The notes below the pieces were generated by a model. The model had not been told where the DNA came from and ran no database searches. It saw only the letters and a list, made by a program, of their open reading frames with translations. From Alteromonas sp. BMJM2 (GTDB lineage Bacteria; Pseudomonadota; Gammaproteobacteria; Enterobacterales; Alteromonadaceae), in assembly GCF_027257845.1 (NCBI RefSeq), contig NZ_JAPVOT010000012.1, forward strand, positions 62,001 through 126,000: a stretch of DNA of 64,000 nt. Reading direction: 5' to 3'. The translations under genes and the position numbers were made by a program. Within the stretch, counting starts at the first letter, position 1. Each line of letters begins with the position of its first letter. Shown here in pieces: positions 19,119-27,765 of the stretch.

Positions 19119-19940
19119 TTAGCTGTCTCGCTTGTCCATTACTTGCTTCATGGTTTTGGTCTGCGACAGCATCATTTTCAAATAGCGCGTCGATGACAAC
19201 AGCTTTTTCAACAAAAAGGCGCGCTTACCTTCTTTGTGCGTCAAAATAAGAAACTGCTTAGCGTTTACTTGCTGGTAAATACTTTGCGCTACATCCTCTT
19301 TGCTCATGTCGGCTTTGGCGAAAAGTTTATTCAGCATTTTATGTGATGCAGGATTGGCACTTCGCATCGACTCATCAAGATTAGTCTTGAAAAAACTGGG
19401 GCAAACCACACTCACCCCAACGTTATCTGGCGCAAGTTCCAACTTCATTGTTTCAGAGAAGGCCACCACCGCCGCTTTCATAGCGTTATAACTGCCCATA
19501 TAAGGGATAGGCGTTATTCCGGCCTGCGAGGCAATATTTACGAAGTAACCGTGCCCCTGCGTTTGCATCAGTGGCAACAGCGCTCTACTCACTCGCACCA
19601 TGCCTAACATATTGATATCGAATACCCATTGCCACTGCTCTGGCGTTTCATCAAGCAAGCTGCCGCCGGTGGCAACGCCTGCGTTGTTAAATACATAGTC
19701 GATACCCTGCCATTTAGCGCTTATCGTGCTGGCAAGTTCATTCACATTCGTTTCGGATGTGATATCGCAGGTAACGTAGAAGGCGTCGGCTCCTATTGAG
19801 GTAAGTGCCTCAACGGTCTCATTGCCGCGAGCCTGATTGATGTCGGCGATACAAATTTTTATGCCTTTATGCTTTTCAGCCCACTTAATGGCAAGTGCTT
19901 TGCCCAGTCCGGTGGCTCCACCGGTGATGATGATACGCAT
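19119..19940 (-). CDS. short-chain dehydrogenase/reductase (273 aa)
   Basis: This second SDR has TGGATGLG at residues 6-13, NNAG at 85-88 and the catalytic Tyr151/Lys155 in YNAMK. It differs clearly from the SDR at 17209, so the pair is not a recent tandem duplication. The C-terminal 50 residues are basic and carry no recognised motif. It is the first gene of the three-gene leftward set and is divergent from the two-domain acyltransferase at 20133. The shared 192-bp upstream region contains GTGAC ... GTCAC half-sites (20067-20095), which could be an operator. Confidence 0.87.
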   Translation of the reverse strand: MRIIITGGATGLGKALAIKWAEKHKGIKICIADINQARGNETVEALTSIGADAFYVTCDITSETNVNELASTISAKWQGIDYVFNNAGVATGGSLLDETPEQWQWVFDINMLGMVRVSRALLPLMQTQGHGYFVNIASQAGITPIPYMGSYNAMKAAVVAFSETMKLELAPDNVGVSVVCPSFFKTNLDESMRSANPASHKMLNKLFAKADMSKEDVAQSIYQQVNAKQFLILTHKEGKRAFLLKKLLSSTRYLKMMLSQTKTMKQVMDKRDS

Positions 19941-20132
19941 AGTTGTTCTGCTCTTTATTGTTATTGTTATTGAATATTAGGTGCTGAGTTTACCTTTTTT
20001 ACTGGTGGATTCAAAAGTTCCGGCCTAATCAGCCGCAAACACCTAACACAACCACTGTAAAATAAGTGACAAAAAAGTATGTCAAAAACGTCACATTAGG
20101 CTGCTAGTGTTTGCAAAAAAACGAGAGAAGCT

Positions 20133-21851
20133 ATGTTTACTGTCAACGACGTTTTAAACAAACATTACCCTCAGGTTGCGAACAATCCTCTTTTATTTAA
20201 ATCGCTATCTTTCGCGCTAAGTCACCTTTTACACGAAAAAGAAATTCAAGCGTTTGGCGACACGTACCCGCATTACAATGATATTGATTTTGTTGAGCAG
20301 GTACTGGCGTATTTTAACGTCAGCTATTCCGCAAGAGACATCGAGAAAGAACGAATTCCTAGTGAAGGTTGTGTAGTGATAATTGCAAATCACCCTATTG
20401 GCTCTCTTGATGCACTTGCATTAATTAAACTTGTGAGTGAAGTTCGACACGATTTAAAAGTAGTCGCAAATGAAATGCTTATGGCCATTGAACCGCTGCA
20501 CAGCATGTTGCTACCCGTGAACAATATGGAGGGCGGGACCCCAAAGCAGCATTTATCAGCCATTCACCATCATCTATCACAGGACGGTGCAGTATTAATT
20601 TTTCCCGCCGGAGAGGTCTCCAGACTTAGACCCCAAGGTGTTCGCGACACGCGCTGGCATTCAGGTTTTTTGCGCATTGCCCGTCACGCTAAAGCCCCTA
20701 TTCTTCCCGTGTATATCGATGCTAAAAACAGCCCTATTTTTTATGGCGTGTCTATGATTTACAAGCCGTTGGCTACTGCGCTACTCGTGAAGGAAATGTT
20801 TAAGCAGCGACGTAAACATTTGCCCATCCGCGTTGGGGAACTCATTGCATTTGAGTCTTATCAACAGCCAACATTAGCACTAAAAGAAAAAGTGAAGTTA
20901 TTTAAACGACATCTTTATCGCATAGGCAATAACAAAAAAGGCGTGTTCGAAACCCAAGCTGCTATTGCAATGCCAGAGGACAGAAAAGAGCTCTCACGGG
21001 CTGTTCGCGCCTGTGAACATTTGGGGCAAACCGGCGATGGAAAATCGATTTATCTTTATCAGCATACTCATTGCTCTCCCATTATGCGTGAGATAGGACG
21101 TCTTCGAGAGATAGCATTTAGAGCGGTTGGAGAAGGCACTAGTAAGCGACGAGACATAGACCGGTACGATTCTCACTACTATCACCTAGTGCTGTGGGAT
21201 GAGCGAGACTTAGAGATTGTGGGTGCCTATCGTTTTGGTGACGCCCAAGCGCTCAGCGAAGAAGGCCACCCAACGGGATTGTACACCGCTACGCTGTTTG
21301 ATTACGGCGAAAATAATGAAGCCCTATTTGAGCATGGCCTAGAGTTAGGGCGAAGTTTTATACAACCTCGATATTGGGGAAAGCGAAGCCTCGACTATCT
21401 GTGGTTCGGCATTGGCGTTTTTCTTAGTCGCTATCCAAAGTACCGCTATTTGTTCGGGGCAGTGTCATTAAGCAATGCCTATCCTGATACTGCTAAAGAT
21501 CTTTTAGTGCAGTTCTACTCAACATACTTTCCGGCTAAGTTCGGTAGTGTTACGTGTAAACAACCTTTTTGCCCCGCAAGAGAGCCTTTGCATGTGTTTA
21601 CAGGTAATGATTACAAAGCCGAATTCACCATACTTAAGCACCTACTCGCTAATATGGGCGTAAATGTTCCCACGCTGTATAAGCAGTATTCAGAAATAGC
21701 GAAAGCCGATGGTGTCGCCTTTTTAGGGTTTAACGTTGACCCAGATTTTAACGACTGTATTGATGGTCTTGTGGTGGTTGATGCAATGGCAATTACTGAA
21801 AAAAAGCGCAAACGATATCTATGCCACGATGAGCTAAAGGCAACGGCTTGA
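20133..21851 (+). CDS. two-domain acyltransferase: PlsC-like + GNAT-like, OlsF type
   Basis: The 572-residue product combines two acyltransferase domains. The N-terminal half is a PlsC/LPLAT domain: NHPIGSLD at 86-93 (spacing H-x5-D, one longer than the usual H-x4-D), FPAGEVSRLR at 157-166, and ILPVYID later. The C-terminal half (about 290-470) looks like the OlsB/hemolysin-type GNAT domain, with REIAFRAVGEG and YHLVLWDERDLEIVGAYRFG. This architecture is known from OlsF, the bifunctional ornithine lipid synthase of Serratia and Flavobacterium, so aminolipid synthesis is a reasonable inference but unproven. It has no signal peptide. Confidence 0.82.
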   Translation: MFTVNDVLNKHYPQVANNPLLFKSLSFALSHLLHEKEIQAFGDTYPHYNDIDFVEQVLAYFNVSYSARDIEKERIPSEGCVVIIANHPIGSLDALALIKLVSEVRHDLKVVANEMLMAIEPLHSMLLPVNNMEGGTPKQHLSAIHHHLSQDGAVLIFPAGEVSRLRPQGVRDTRWHSGFLRIARHAKAPILPVYIDAKNSPIFYGVSMIYKPLATALLVKEMFKQRRKHLPIRVGELIAFESYQQPTLALKEKVKLFKRHLYRIGNNKKGVFETQAAIAMPEDRKELSRAVRACEHLGQTGDGKSIYLYQHTHCSPIMREIGRLREIAFRAVGEGTSKRRDIDRYDSHYYHLVLWDERDLEIVGAYRFGDAQALSEEGHPTGLYTATLFDYGENNEALFEHGLELGRSFIQPRYWGKRSLDYLWFGIGVFLSRYPKYRYLFGAVSLSNAYPDTAKDLLVQFYSTYFPAKFGSVTCKQPFCPAREPLHVFTGNDYKAEFTILKHLLANMGVNVPTLYKQYSEIAKADGVAFLGFNVDPDFNDCIDGLVVVDAMAITEKKRKRYLCHDELKATA

Positions 21852-21863
21852 ATACAGTTTAAT

Positions 21864-21890
21864 AACGTATCTTAAGCATTTAGATACGTT
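21864..21890 (+). terminator. possible terminator hairpin after the acyltransferase
   Basis: AACGTATCT (21864-21872) pairs with AGATACGTT (21882-21890) 13 bases after the stop codon. There is no T run after it, so termination efficiency is doubtful. Confidence 0.4.
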
Positions 21891-22081
21891 GTTAGGACGA
21901 ATTGATACTAACGGTTGATTTTTACTGTCAATCTTTACTACATATGTTCACAGCAAAGATTAACGCGCCCAAGTAGAGAATAAAATATCCGTTAGGTCGT
22001 TGGCATTTAATACCATACATTGATATAACAAGGCCTGAAATAATGTTTAGTCACTGTGAAGTGCGAAGCTTAGGGCCTTAT

Positions 22082-22252
22082 ATGATAAAAATAATTGTAC
22101 TTATTCCACTTATTCTTTCTCTGCTGTGGTTCGGCTACTTGCAGGCAAACAAATATTCTCTAGAGCAAGGTAAGCAAGGCTTTTTGTATATATTGGTACT
22201 ATCTGGTGTTATTGCATTATTTTATACGGTAATGATGTTTTTAACTCATTAG
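22082..22252 (+). CDS. small hypothetical membrane protein (56 aa)
   Basis: The frame from the ATG at 22082 encodes two hydrophobic helices (IIVLIPLILSLLWFGYLQA and FLYILVLSGVIALFYTVMMFL) joined by the polar hairpin NKYSLEQGKQG. This is a typical small bitopic or hairpin inner membrane protein. An in-frame ATG at 22043 would add 13 non-hydrophobic residues. TAGGGCC upstream of 22082 is a weak ribosome site. I recall similar small proteins in Alteromonadales but cannot name a family or a function. Confidence 0.55.
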   Translation: MIKIIVLIPLILSLLWFGYLQANKYSLEQGKQGFLYILVLSGVIALFYTVMMFLTH

Positions 22253-22772
22253 CGACACGCTAAAAACTAATGCTGTTTTGCTACTACTCATTACCCATAT
22301 AATCTTATGCGAAATACATTTTATCTTAGGGCGATATTAGGGGTATCCGAGTGTAAAAGACCAACGGCCAGAAAGGCTTTATGTTATTCGTGTATGCACA
22401 TTCAGGCTGTTCAATATTTGCGCTTTTTATTTCCTAGCTCCTCCCTTCTAGCTTTTATTTTCTACCTTTCAGTTTTTACTCTCATTTTATTCATTTCCTA
22501 TCTTTTTTCGGACATGGGGCACACGGCGGCTCTGATGTTTCAAGCTTGATATTGTCGTTGTTGTGAACTTTGCCACCAGCATGGCGTAGTCATCTGTATA
22601 AAAAATGTTTAATCAATACATTGCTCTCCATTAGGGCCTTTCAAGCAGTCAGTGAAATTGTTCATTGACTGCTTGAAAGGCTGATCAAGAACCTCTAGCT
22701 TGCTGTGATTACTGTAAAGCAAAACACCTGTTGAGGCTTTCCCACGGAGCGCAATATAAAAGGAACTACTGC
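22253..22772. other. 520-bp region between the small membrane gene and katG
   Basis: The first 300 bases are T-rich without a convincing gene; an 80-codon frame at 22307-22549 lacks a ribosome site and family resemblance. The second part holds the long perfect hairpin at 22636-22681 and the katG leader. I see no clear OxyR or Fur box by eye. Confidence 0.55.
22636..22681. repeat. long perfect hairpin in the katG leader region
   Basis: The arms GCCTTTCAAGCAGTCA and TGACTGCTTGAAAGGC are exact inverted repeats. The stem continues inward through a G-T pair and TGAA/TTCA to an ATTG loop, giving about 21 paired positions in 46 bases. No T run follows on either strand, so it is not a standard terminator. 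It ends about 90 bases before the katG start. Confidence 0.85.
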
Positions 22773-25022
22773 ATGTCTGATAAAATGAAATGCCCCATCG
22801 CCGGTGGGTACAAGTCAATCGAGAGTAAACGTATTGAAGGCGCGATAGGTACTCCTCCAATGAATGCTGATTGGTGGCCGGGTCAACTACCCATTGCATT
22901 ACTTCACAGCCAATCTCCATCAGCAAACCCGCTAGGTGAAGATTTTGATTATCCCGCTGCATTCGCCTCTCTCGATTTAGACGCAGTGAAAAAAGATATT
23001 TTGGAGCTTTTGACCACATCGCAAGATTTCTGGCCTGCGGATTACGGTAACTATGGCCCTCAGATGATTAGAATGGCGTGGCACTCTGCTGGTTCATACC
23101 GCGTATTCGATGGACGTGGAGGGTCGGCGCAGGGGCTACAGCGCTTTGCTCCTCTTTACTCTTGGGAAGACAACGGCAACATCGATAAGTCGATACGCCT
23201 ATTACAGCCTATTAAGCTGAAGTACGGTGACAACATCTCTTGGGCAGATTTGATTATGCTAACGGGCAACCTTGCGCTAGAGCAGATGGGTTTCAAAACC
23301 TTTGGCTTTGGTGGCGGACGCATTGACTGCTGGGAGGCTGATGACGCCACTTATTGGGGCCCAGAAACTGAAATGGCCACTCAAGACAAGCGTTGGACAG
23401 GTGAGCCTGGTACAGAGGACTATGACCTAGAGAATCCGCTCGCCGCGTCTCGTCAGTCGCTTATTTATGTTCATCCAGAAGGCCCTTTTGGCAATATGGA
23501 TCCCATTTCCTCAGCGCAAGAAATTCGTATTACCTTTGGAAGAATGGGTATGAATGACGAAGAGACCGTTGCGCTTATTGCAGGCGGTCACGCGTTTGGT
23601 AAAAGTCACGGCGGCTCGGACAAATCGCATTTAGGCCCAGAACCAAGCGGAGCACCCATTGAAAGCCAAGGCCTAGGCTGGTTAAACAGCAATGGCTCGG
23701 GCAATGCCCAGTACACCACCACAAATGGCATTGAAGGAGCATGGACATCAAACCCTATCCGCTGGGACCACGAGTACCTAAAAAATCTATTTAAATTTGA
23801 GTGGGAACAAACAGAGAGCCCGGCTGGGGGTAAAGCATGGCGTCCTAAAAATGGGGAAGCTGCTGACCTTATACCTGACGCACATGTAGAAGGACTTCGC
23901 CATCCTCCTATGATGATGACCACCGACATAGCCCTTATCAAAGATCCTGCTTACCTAAAAATATGCGAGAAATTTGTTGAGCAGCCAGAACTCCTCGACG
24001 AGGCGTTTGCCAAGGCTTGGTATAAATTAATCCATAGAGATATGGGTCCTAAAAACCGTTTACTCGGCCCAGATGTGCCAGACGAAAGCTTAATTTGGCA
24101 AGATCCTATTCCAAAGTGCGACCATGAACTCATTGGTGAAGTCGACATTATTGCGCTTAAAGCCAGTATTCTTGCAACTAAACACAGTATCTCTGCGTTG
24201 GTAAGTACTGCATGGGCCTCTGCATCAACGTTTAGAAAAACGGATCTGCGCGGCGGCGCCAATGGTGCAAGAATTCAGCTTGAGCCAATGATTAACTGGG
24301 AAGTTAATAATCCTACCCAACTTAAAAGCGTACTTGAGTCACTTAAAGAAATTCAGAAAACTTTTAATGATGCGCAGACAAGCAAACGAGTTTCTCTTGC
24401 CGACCTTGTAGTATTAGCAGGTAGTGCGGCCATAGAAAAAGCAGCACAAGAAGCAGGCGTTGACGTTACCGTACCTTTTGAGCCTGGACGAATGGACGCT
24501 ACGCAAGAGCAAACCGACGAGCACAACATATCGGTTCTTGAGCCTCATGCCGATGGCTTTAGAAACTACGTAAAAGGTAAGTATGGTGCAGATACTGAAC
24601 GCATGTTAATCGACAGAGCCCATCTGCTTGATTTATCGGCTCCTGAACTCACTGCACTAGTTGGCGGCCTTCGGGTTCTAGACACCAATTACGACGGCTC
24701 TCAACACGGTGTTTTTACACAAACACCAGGGGTATTAACCAACGACTTTTTTGTTAACTTGCTAGATATCAATACTAAGTGGAAGCCGGTAGATGAGGCC
24801 AATGAGCTTTTTGAAGGCAACGATGTAGCAACGGGAAAGAAAAAGTGGTCGGCCACGCGGTGCGATCTTGTGTTCGGGTCGAACTTACAGCTAAGAGCAG
24901 TATGCGATGTTTACGGTGCCTCAACAGGCCATGAAAAATTTGTTCATGCTTTCGTAAAAGCGTGGCACAAAGTCATGATGCTAGACCGTTTTGAACTGCA
25001 AAACGAACGGTATCGCAAATAA
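22773..25022 (+). CDS. katG: catalase-peroxidase KatG
   Basis: KatG removes hydrogen peroxide by catalase and peroxidase activity using heme b. The 749-residue product has the two-domain length of the family. The distal triad is Arg100-Trp103-His104 ([10 protein letters not shown]), and the proximal heme ligand is His273 ([11 protein letters not shown]). The residues of the Trp-Tyr-Met adduct are present: Trp103, Tyr232 in IYVHPEGP and Met258 in FGRMGMND. The ATG at 22773 follows AAGGAACT; an upstream in-frame start at 22731 lacks a good ribosome site. No signal peptide is seen, so it is cytoplasmic. Confidence 0.97.
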   Translation: MSDKMKCPIAGGYKSIESKRIEGAIGTPPMNADWWPGQLPIALLHSQSPSANPLGEDFDYPAAFASLDLDAVKKDILELLTTSQDFWPADYGNYGPQMIRMAWHSAGSYRVFDGRGGSAQGLQRFAPLYSWEDNGNIDKSIRLLQPIKLKYGDNISWADLIMLTGNLALEQMGFKTFGFGGGRIDCWEADDATYWGPETEMATQDKRWTGEPGTEDYDLENPLAASRQSLIYVHPEGPFGNMDPISSAQEIRITFGRMGMNDEETVALIAGGHAFGKSHGGSDKSHLGPEPSGAPIESQGLGWLNSNGSGNAQYTTTNGIEGAWTSNPIRWDHEYLKNLFKFEWEQTESPAGGKAWRPKNGEAADLIPDAHVEGLRHPPMMMTTDIALIKDPAYLKICEKFVEQPELLDEAFAKAWYKLIHRDMGPKNRLLGPDVPDESLIWQDPIPKCDHELIGEVDIIALKASILATKHSISALVSTAWASASTFRKTDLRGGANGARIQLEPMINWEVNNPTQLKSVLESLKEIQKTFNDAQTSKRVSLADLVVLAGSAAIEKAAQEAGVDVTVPFEPGRMDATQEQTDEHNISVLEPHADGFRNYVKGKYGADTERMLIDRAHLLDLSAPELTALVGGLRVLDTNYDGSQHGVFTQTPGVLTNDFFVNLLDINTKWKPVDEANELFEGNDVATGKKKWSATRCDLVFGSNLQLRAVCDVYGASTGHEKFVHAFVKAWHKVMMLDRFELQNERYRK

Positions 25023-25055
25023 GCAACGCTTAATCGCTAACGCTATCACGCTATT

Positions 25056-25094
25056 AAAAAGCCTGGCCACTCACTTTGCTGGGCTTTTTCTTTT
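25056..25094 (+). terminator. katG terminator
   Basis: AAAAAGCC (25056-25063) and GGCTTTTT (25082-25089) pair around an 18-base loop, and further T residues follow. It lies 34 bases after the katG stop. Confidence 0.65.
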
Positions 25095-25143
25095 ACCCGC
25101 TCGGACACGCTTTTTCTAAACAAGGATGAAATATCACAAGGTT

Positions 25144-27651
25144 ATGACAACATTTGATAATAACTACGTACAGGTACGGGGCTCTCGCGTTCACAATTTA
25201 AAAAGCCTCAATGTAGATATTCCAAGAAACAAAATTGTGGCATTTACTGGAATATCAGGCTCGGGCAAGTCCTCTCTCGCCTTCGGCACGCTTTTCGCCG
25301 AAGCTCAACATCGCTACTTAGACTCGGTATCACCCTATGCGCGGCGGTTGATAGACCAAGTTGAAACTCCCGACGTAGACAGTATTGAAGGTCTTCCCCC
25401 GGCAGTTGGACTGCATCAGCAGCGAGGTGCCCCTTCAATACGCTCATCGGTAGGCAGTATCACTACTATTTCTAATACCCTACGCATGCTGTATTCACGG
25501 GCAGGCGATTATCCGCAAGGGCAAAGTATTATTTATGCTGACGCCTTTTCACCGAACACGGTAGAAGGTGCCTGTGAAACATGCCACGGGATAGGTAACG
25601 TATTTGATGTTACGCAAGAAAAGCTCGTGCCCGACCCTAGTCTGACAATTAGAGAAGGCGCTATTGCAGCGTGGCCTGGGGCATGGCAGGGCAAAAACTT
25701 AGTTAGAGTATTGTTATCACTTGATATTGACGTAGACGTTCCGTGGACCGATTTACCCCCTTCCACGCGAGAATGGATTTTATTCACCGATGAAACACCG
25801 CAAGTGCCTGTATATCGGCACTACAATTTAGCGCAGACACGTAACGCATTCGCAGAGGGTGAGCCTGCCAGCTACAAAGGAAAATTTGTTGGTGCTAGAC
25901 GCTATGTACTTGATACGTTTAAATCTACCCAGAAAGAAAAAATTAAAAAGCGTATTGCAGAATATCTAGATGTGTCTACCTGCCCTAGTTGCGAGGGCAA
26001 AAAACTGAAAGCTTCGTCCCTTTCCGTAACAATTTGTAATCTGGATATCATCGAATTTTCTCGTTTATCCCTTAGCGATGTAGTGACTCATTTAACCGCC
26101 TTAATGAACAATGTAGATAGTCAAAGTAACGAACGCGCCATGGTGATCCGTAATTTAGCTAGCGATATTATTGCCCGTATAACACCTATAATATCTCTTG
26201 GCCTTGGCTACCTCTCGTTAGAGCGCAGCACAACCACCGTCTCTGGTGGTGAATTACAGCGATTGAGGTTGGCGACTCAAATTAAATCTAAACTATTTGG
26301 TGTGGTTTACATCATGGATGAGCCCTCTTCCGGATTGCATCCACACGATGTCAATGCGCTACTTAGTGCTTTTAGTGAATTGGTAGAGGCAGGAAATACT
26401 GTTTTTGTTGTAGAGCATAACTCACGCGTTATACAACACGCAGACTGGGTAGTGGATATTGGGCCCAACGCTGGGGTTGATGGCGGAGAGTTAATCTATA
26501 GTGGGCCTGCTGAAAAACTTAAAGACGCTAGTGGCTCAAAAACATCACGCTTTCTCTTTGACAATTCTCTTGCGCTTACTCGTTACAACAGAAAGCCCTC
26601 AGGATGGCTTTCCCTAGCCAATATAACTAAAAACAACCTGAACAATTTTCATTGTGACTTTCCCCTAGGCACGATCGCCACGGTAACCGGCGTGTCGGGC
26701 TCTGGGAAATCGAGCTTGGTAAGTCACGCACTAGTAGAGCTTGTGAGGAAATCTATAGGTTCTGATAAATCACAAAGTATACAGGCAGATAGAGATTTTA
26801 GTGAATCTGCATTGCTAAAAGGTAGCCAAGAGAAACCCGTCGAAGGAACGATAACCAATGGCATTGAGCAGGTTAAACGGTTAGTTGTTGTTAATCAGGC
26901 GCCAATAGGCAGAACGCCGCGTTCCAACCTAGCAACGTATACCGGCCTTTTTGATCACGTCCGAAAATTGTTTGCGGCTACTGAGTTAGCAAAAAAACGG
27001 CGTTATGACGCGGGTCGCTTTTCATTTAATACCACAAAAGGGCGTTGCGAAAACTGTGAGGGAGTGGGCTTTGTATCGGTAGAACTTTTGTTTATGCCCA
27101 GTGTCTATTCCCCCTGCCCTGTATGCAATACTAAGCGATACAATGAAGACACTCTGGCCATTACATGGAATGACTTATCCATATCAGATGTATTGTCCCT
27201 TACCGTGTCCGAGGCACATGCCATATTTGCTGACGAGCCGCCAGTTTACCGCGCTCTTGATGCACTTCAAAAAGTGGGGCTTGGCTATTTGCGCCTTGGT
27301 CAGCCTGCGACAGAGTTATCAGGCGGAGAAGCACAAAGAATAAAACTTGCTACAGAACTAAAACGCGCCGAAAAAAAGAATACGCTCTATATTCTTGATG
27401 AGCCTACTACGGGACTTCACCCTGCTGATATTAGTTTGTTGATGAAACACCTAAATGCATTAGTCGATGAAGGCAGTAGCGTGATAATGGTAGAACACAA
27501 CATGCAGGTAGCATCGGCTAGTGATTACATCATTGATATCGGTCCGGGAGCGGGCGATGAAGGTGGAAGCGTTGTGGCTCAGGGAACGCCATCAGAAGTA
27601 GCAAAAAGCACCGAAAGTAAAACTGCGCCGTTTCTAAATCATGGGTTTTAA
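25144..27651 (+). CDS. UvrA-like excinuclease ATPase, short (UvrA2-type)
   Basis: The 835-residue product is an ABC-type UvrA paralogue. It has two Walker A motifs (GISGSGKSS, GVSGSGKSS), two signature motifs (VSGGELQRLRLA and LSGGEAQRIKLA) and zinc-finger cysteines (CETCHG, CPSCEGK, CENCEG, CPVCNTKRY). It is about 100 residues shorter than canonical UvrA (about 940) and appears to lack much of the UvrB-interacting region. This fits the UvrA2 class, linked in other bacteria to damage tolerance or export of DNA-binding drugs. The start is ambiguous between ATG codons at 25126 and 25144. It follows katG on the same strand behind a terminator. Confidence 0.88.
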   Translation: MTTFDNNYVQVRGSRVHNLKSLNVDIPRNKIVAFTGISGSGKSSLAFGTLFAEAQHRYLDSVSPYARRLIDQVETPDVDSIEGLPPAVGLHQQRGAPSIRSSVGSITTISNTLRMLYSRAGDYPQGQSIIYADAFSPNTVEGACETCHGIGNVFDVTQEKLVPDPSLTIREGAIAAWPGAWQGKNLVRVLLSLDIDVDVPWTDLPPSTREWILFTDETPQVPVYRHYNLAQTRNAFAEGEPASYKGKFVGARRYVLDTFKSTQKEKIKKRIAEYLDVSTCPSCEGKKLKASSLSVTICNLDIIEFSRLSLSDVVTHLTALMNNVDSQSNERAMVIRNLASDIIARITPIISLGLGYLSLERSTTTVSGGELQRLRLATQIKSKLFGVVYIMDEPSSGLHPHDVNALLSAFSELVEAGNTVFVVEHNSRVIQHADWVVDIGPNAGVDGGELIYSGPAEKLKDASGSKTSRFLFDNSLALTRYNRKPSGWLSLANITKNNLNNFHCDFPLGTIATVTGVSGSGKSSLVSHALVELVRKSIGSDKSQSIQADRDFSESALLKGSQEKPVEGTITNGIEQVKRLVVVNQAPIGRTPRSNLATYTGLFDHVRKLFAATELAKKRRYDAGRFSFNTTKGRCENCEGVGFVSVELLFMPSVYSPCPVCNTKRYNEDTLAITWNDLSISDVLSLTVSEAHAIFADEPPVYRALDALQKVGLGYLRLGQPATELSGGEAQRIKLATELKRAEKKNTLYILDEPTTGLHPADISLLMKHLNALVDEGSSVIMVEHNMQVASASDYIIDIGPGAGDEGGSVVAQGTPSEVAKSTESKTAPFLNHGF

Positions 27652-27709
27652 CATACAGTAGTAAAGCCAAATGAGCTACAAAGCGCTTTGTAGACGAAAA
27701 AACCACAAA

Positions 27710-27740
27710 AAAAGGGGGCACTTAACAGTGCCCCCTTTAT
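27710..27740. terminator. bidirectional terminator between uvrA-like gene and ppiD
   Basis: GGGGGCAC (27714-27721) and GTGCCCCC (27728-27735) form a strong stem. A-rich left and T-rich right flanks serve both converging genes. An 18-base perfect palindrome centred on AGCGCT (27676-27693) lies just before it. Confidence 0.85.
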
Positions 27741-27765
27741 CACATACTCGTTATCTTTTTAAACT

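Noticed and set aside
22307..22549. 80-codon open frame with a hydrophobic C-terminal half
   Set aside because: The hydrophobicity follows from the T-rich DNA; no ribosome site and no family resemblance.
22609..23019. 136-codon frame antisense to katG
   Set aside because: It runs through the hairpin and the katG start on the opposite strand; katG codons explain the open frame.
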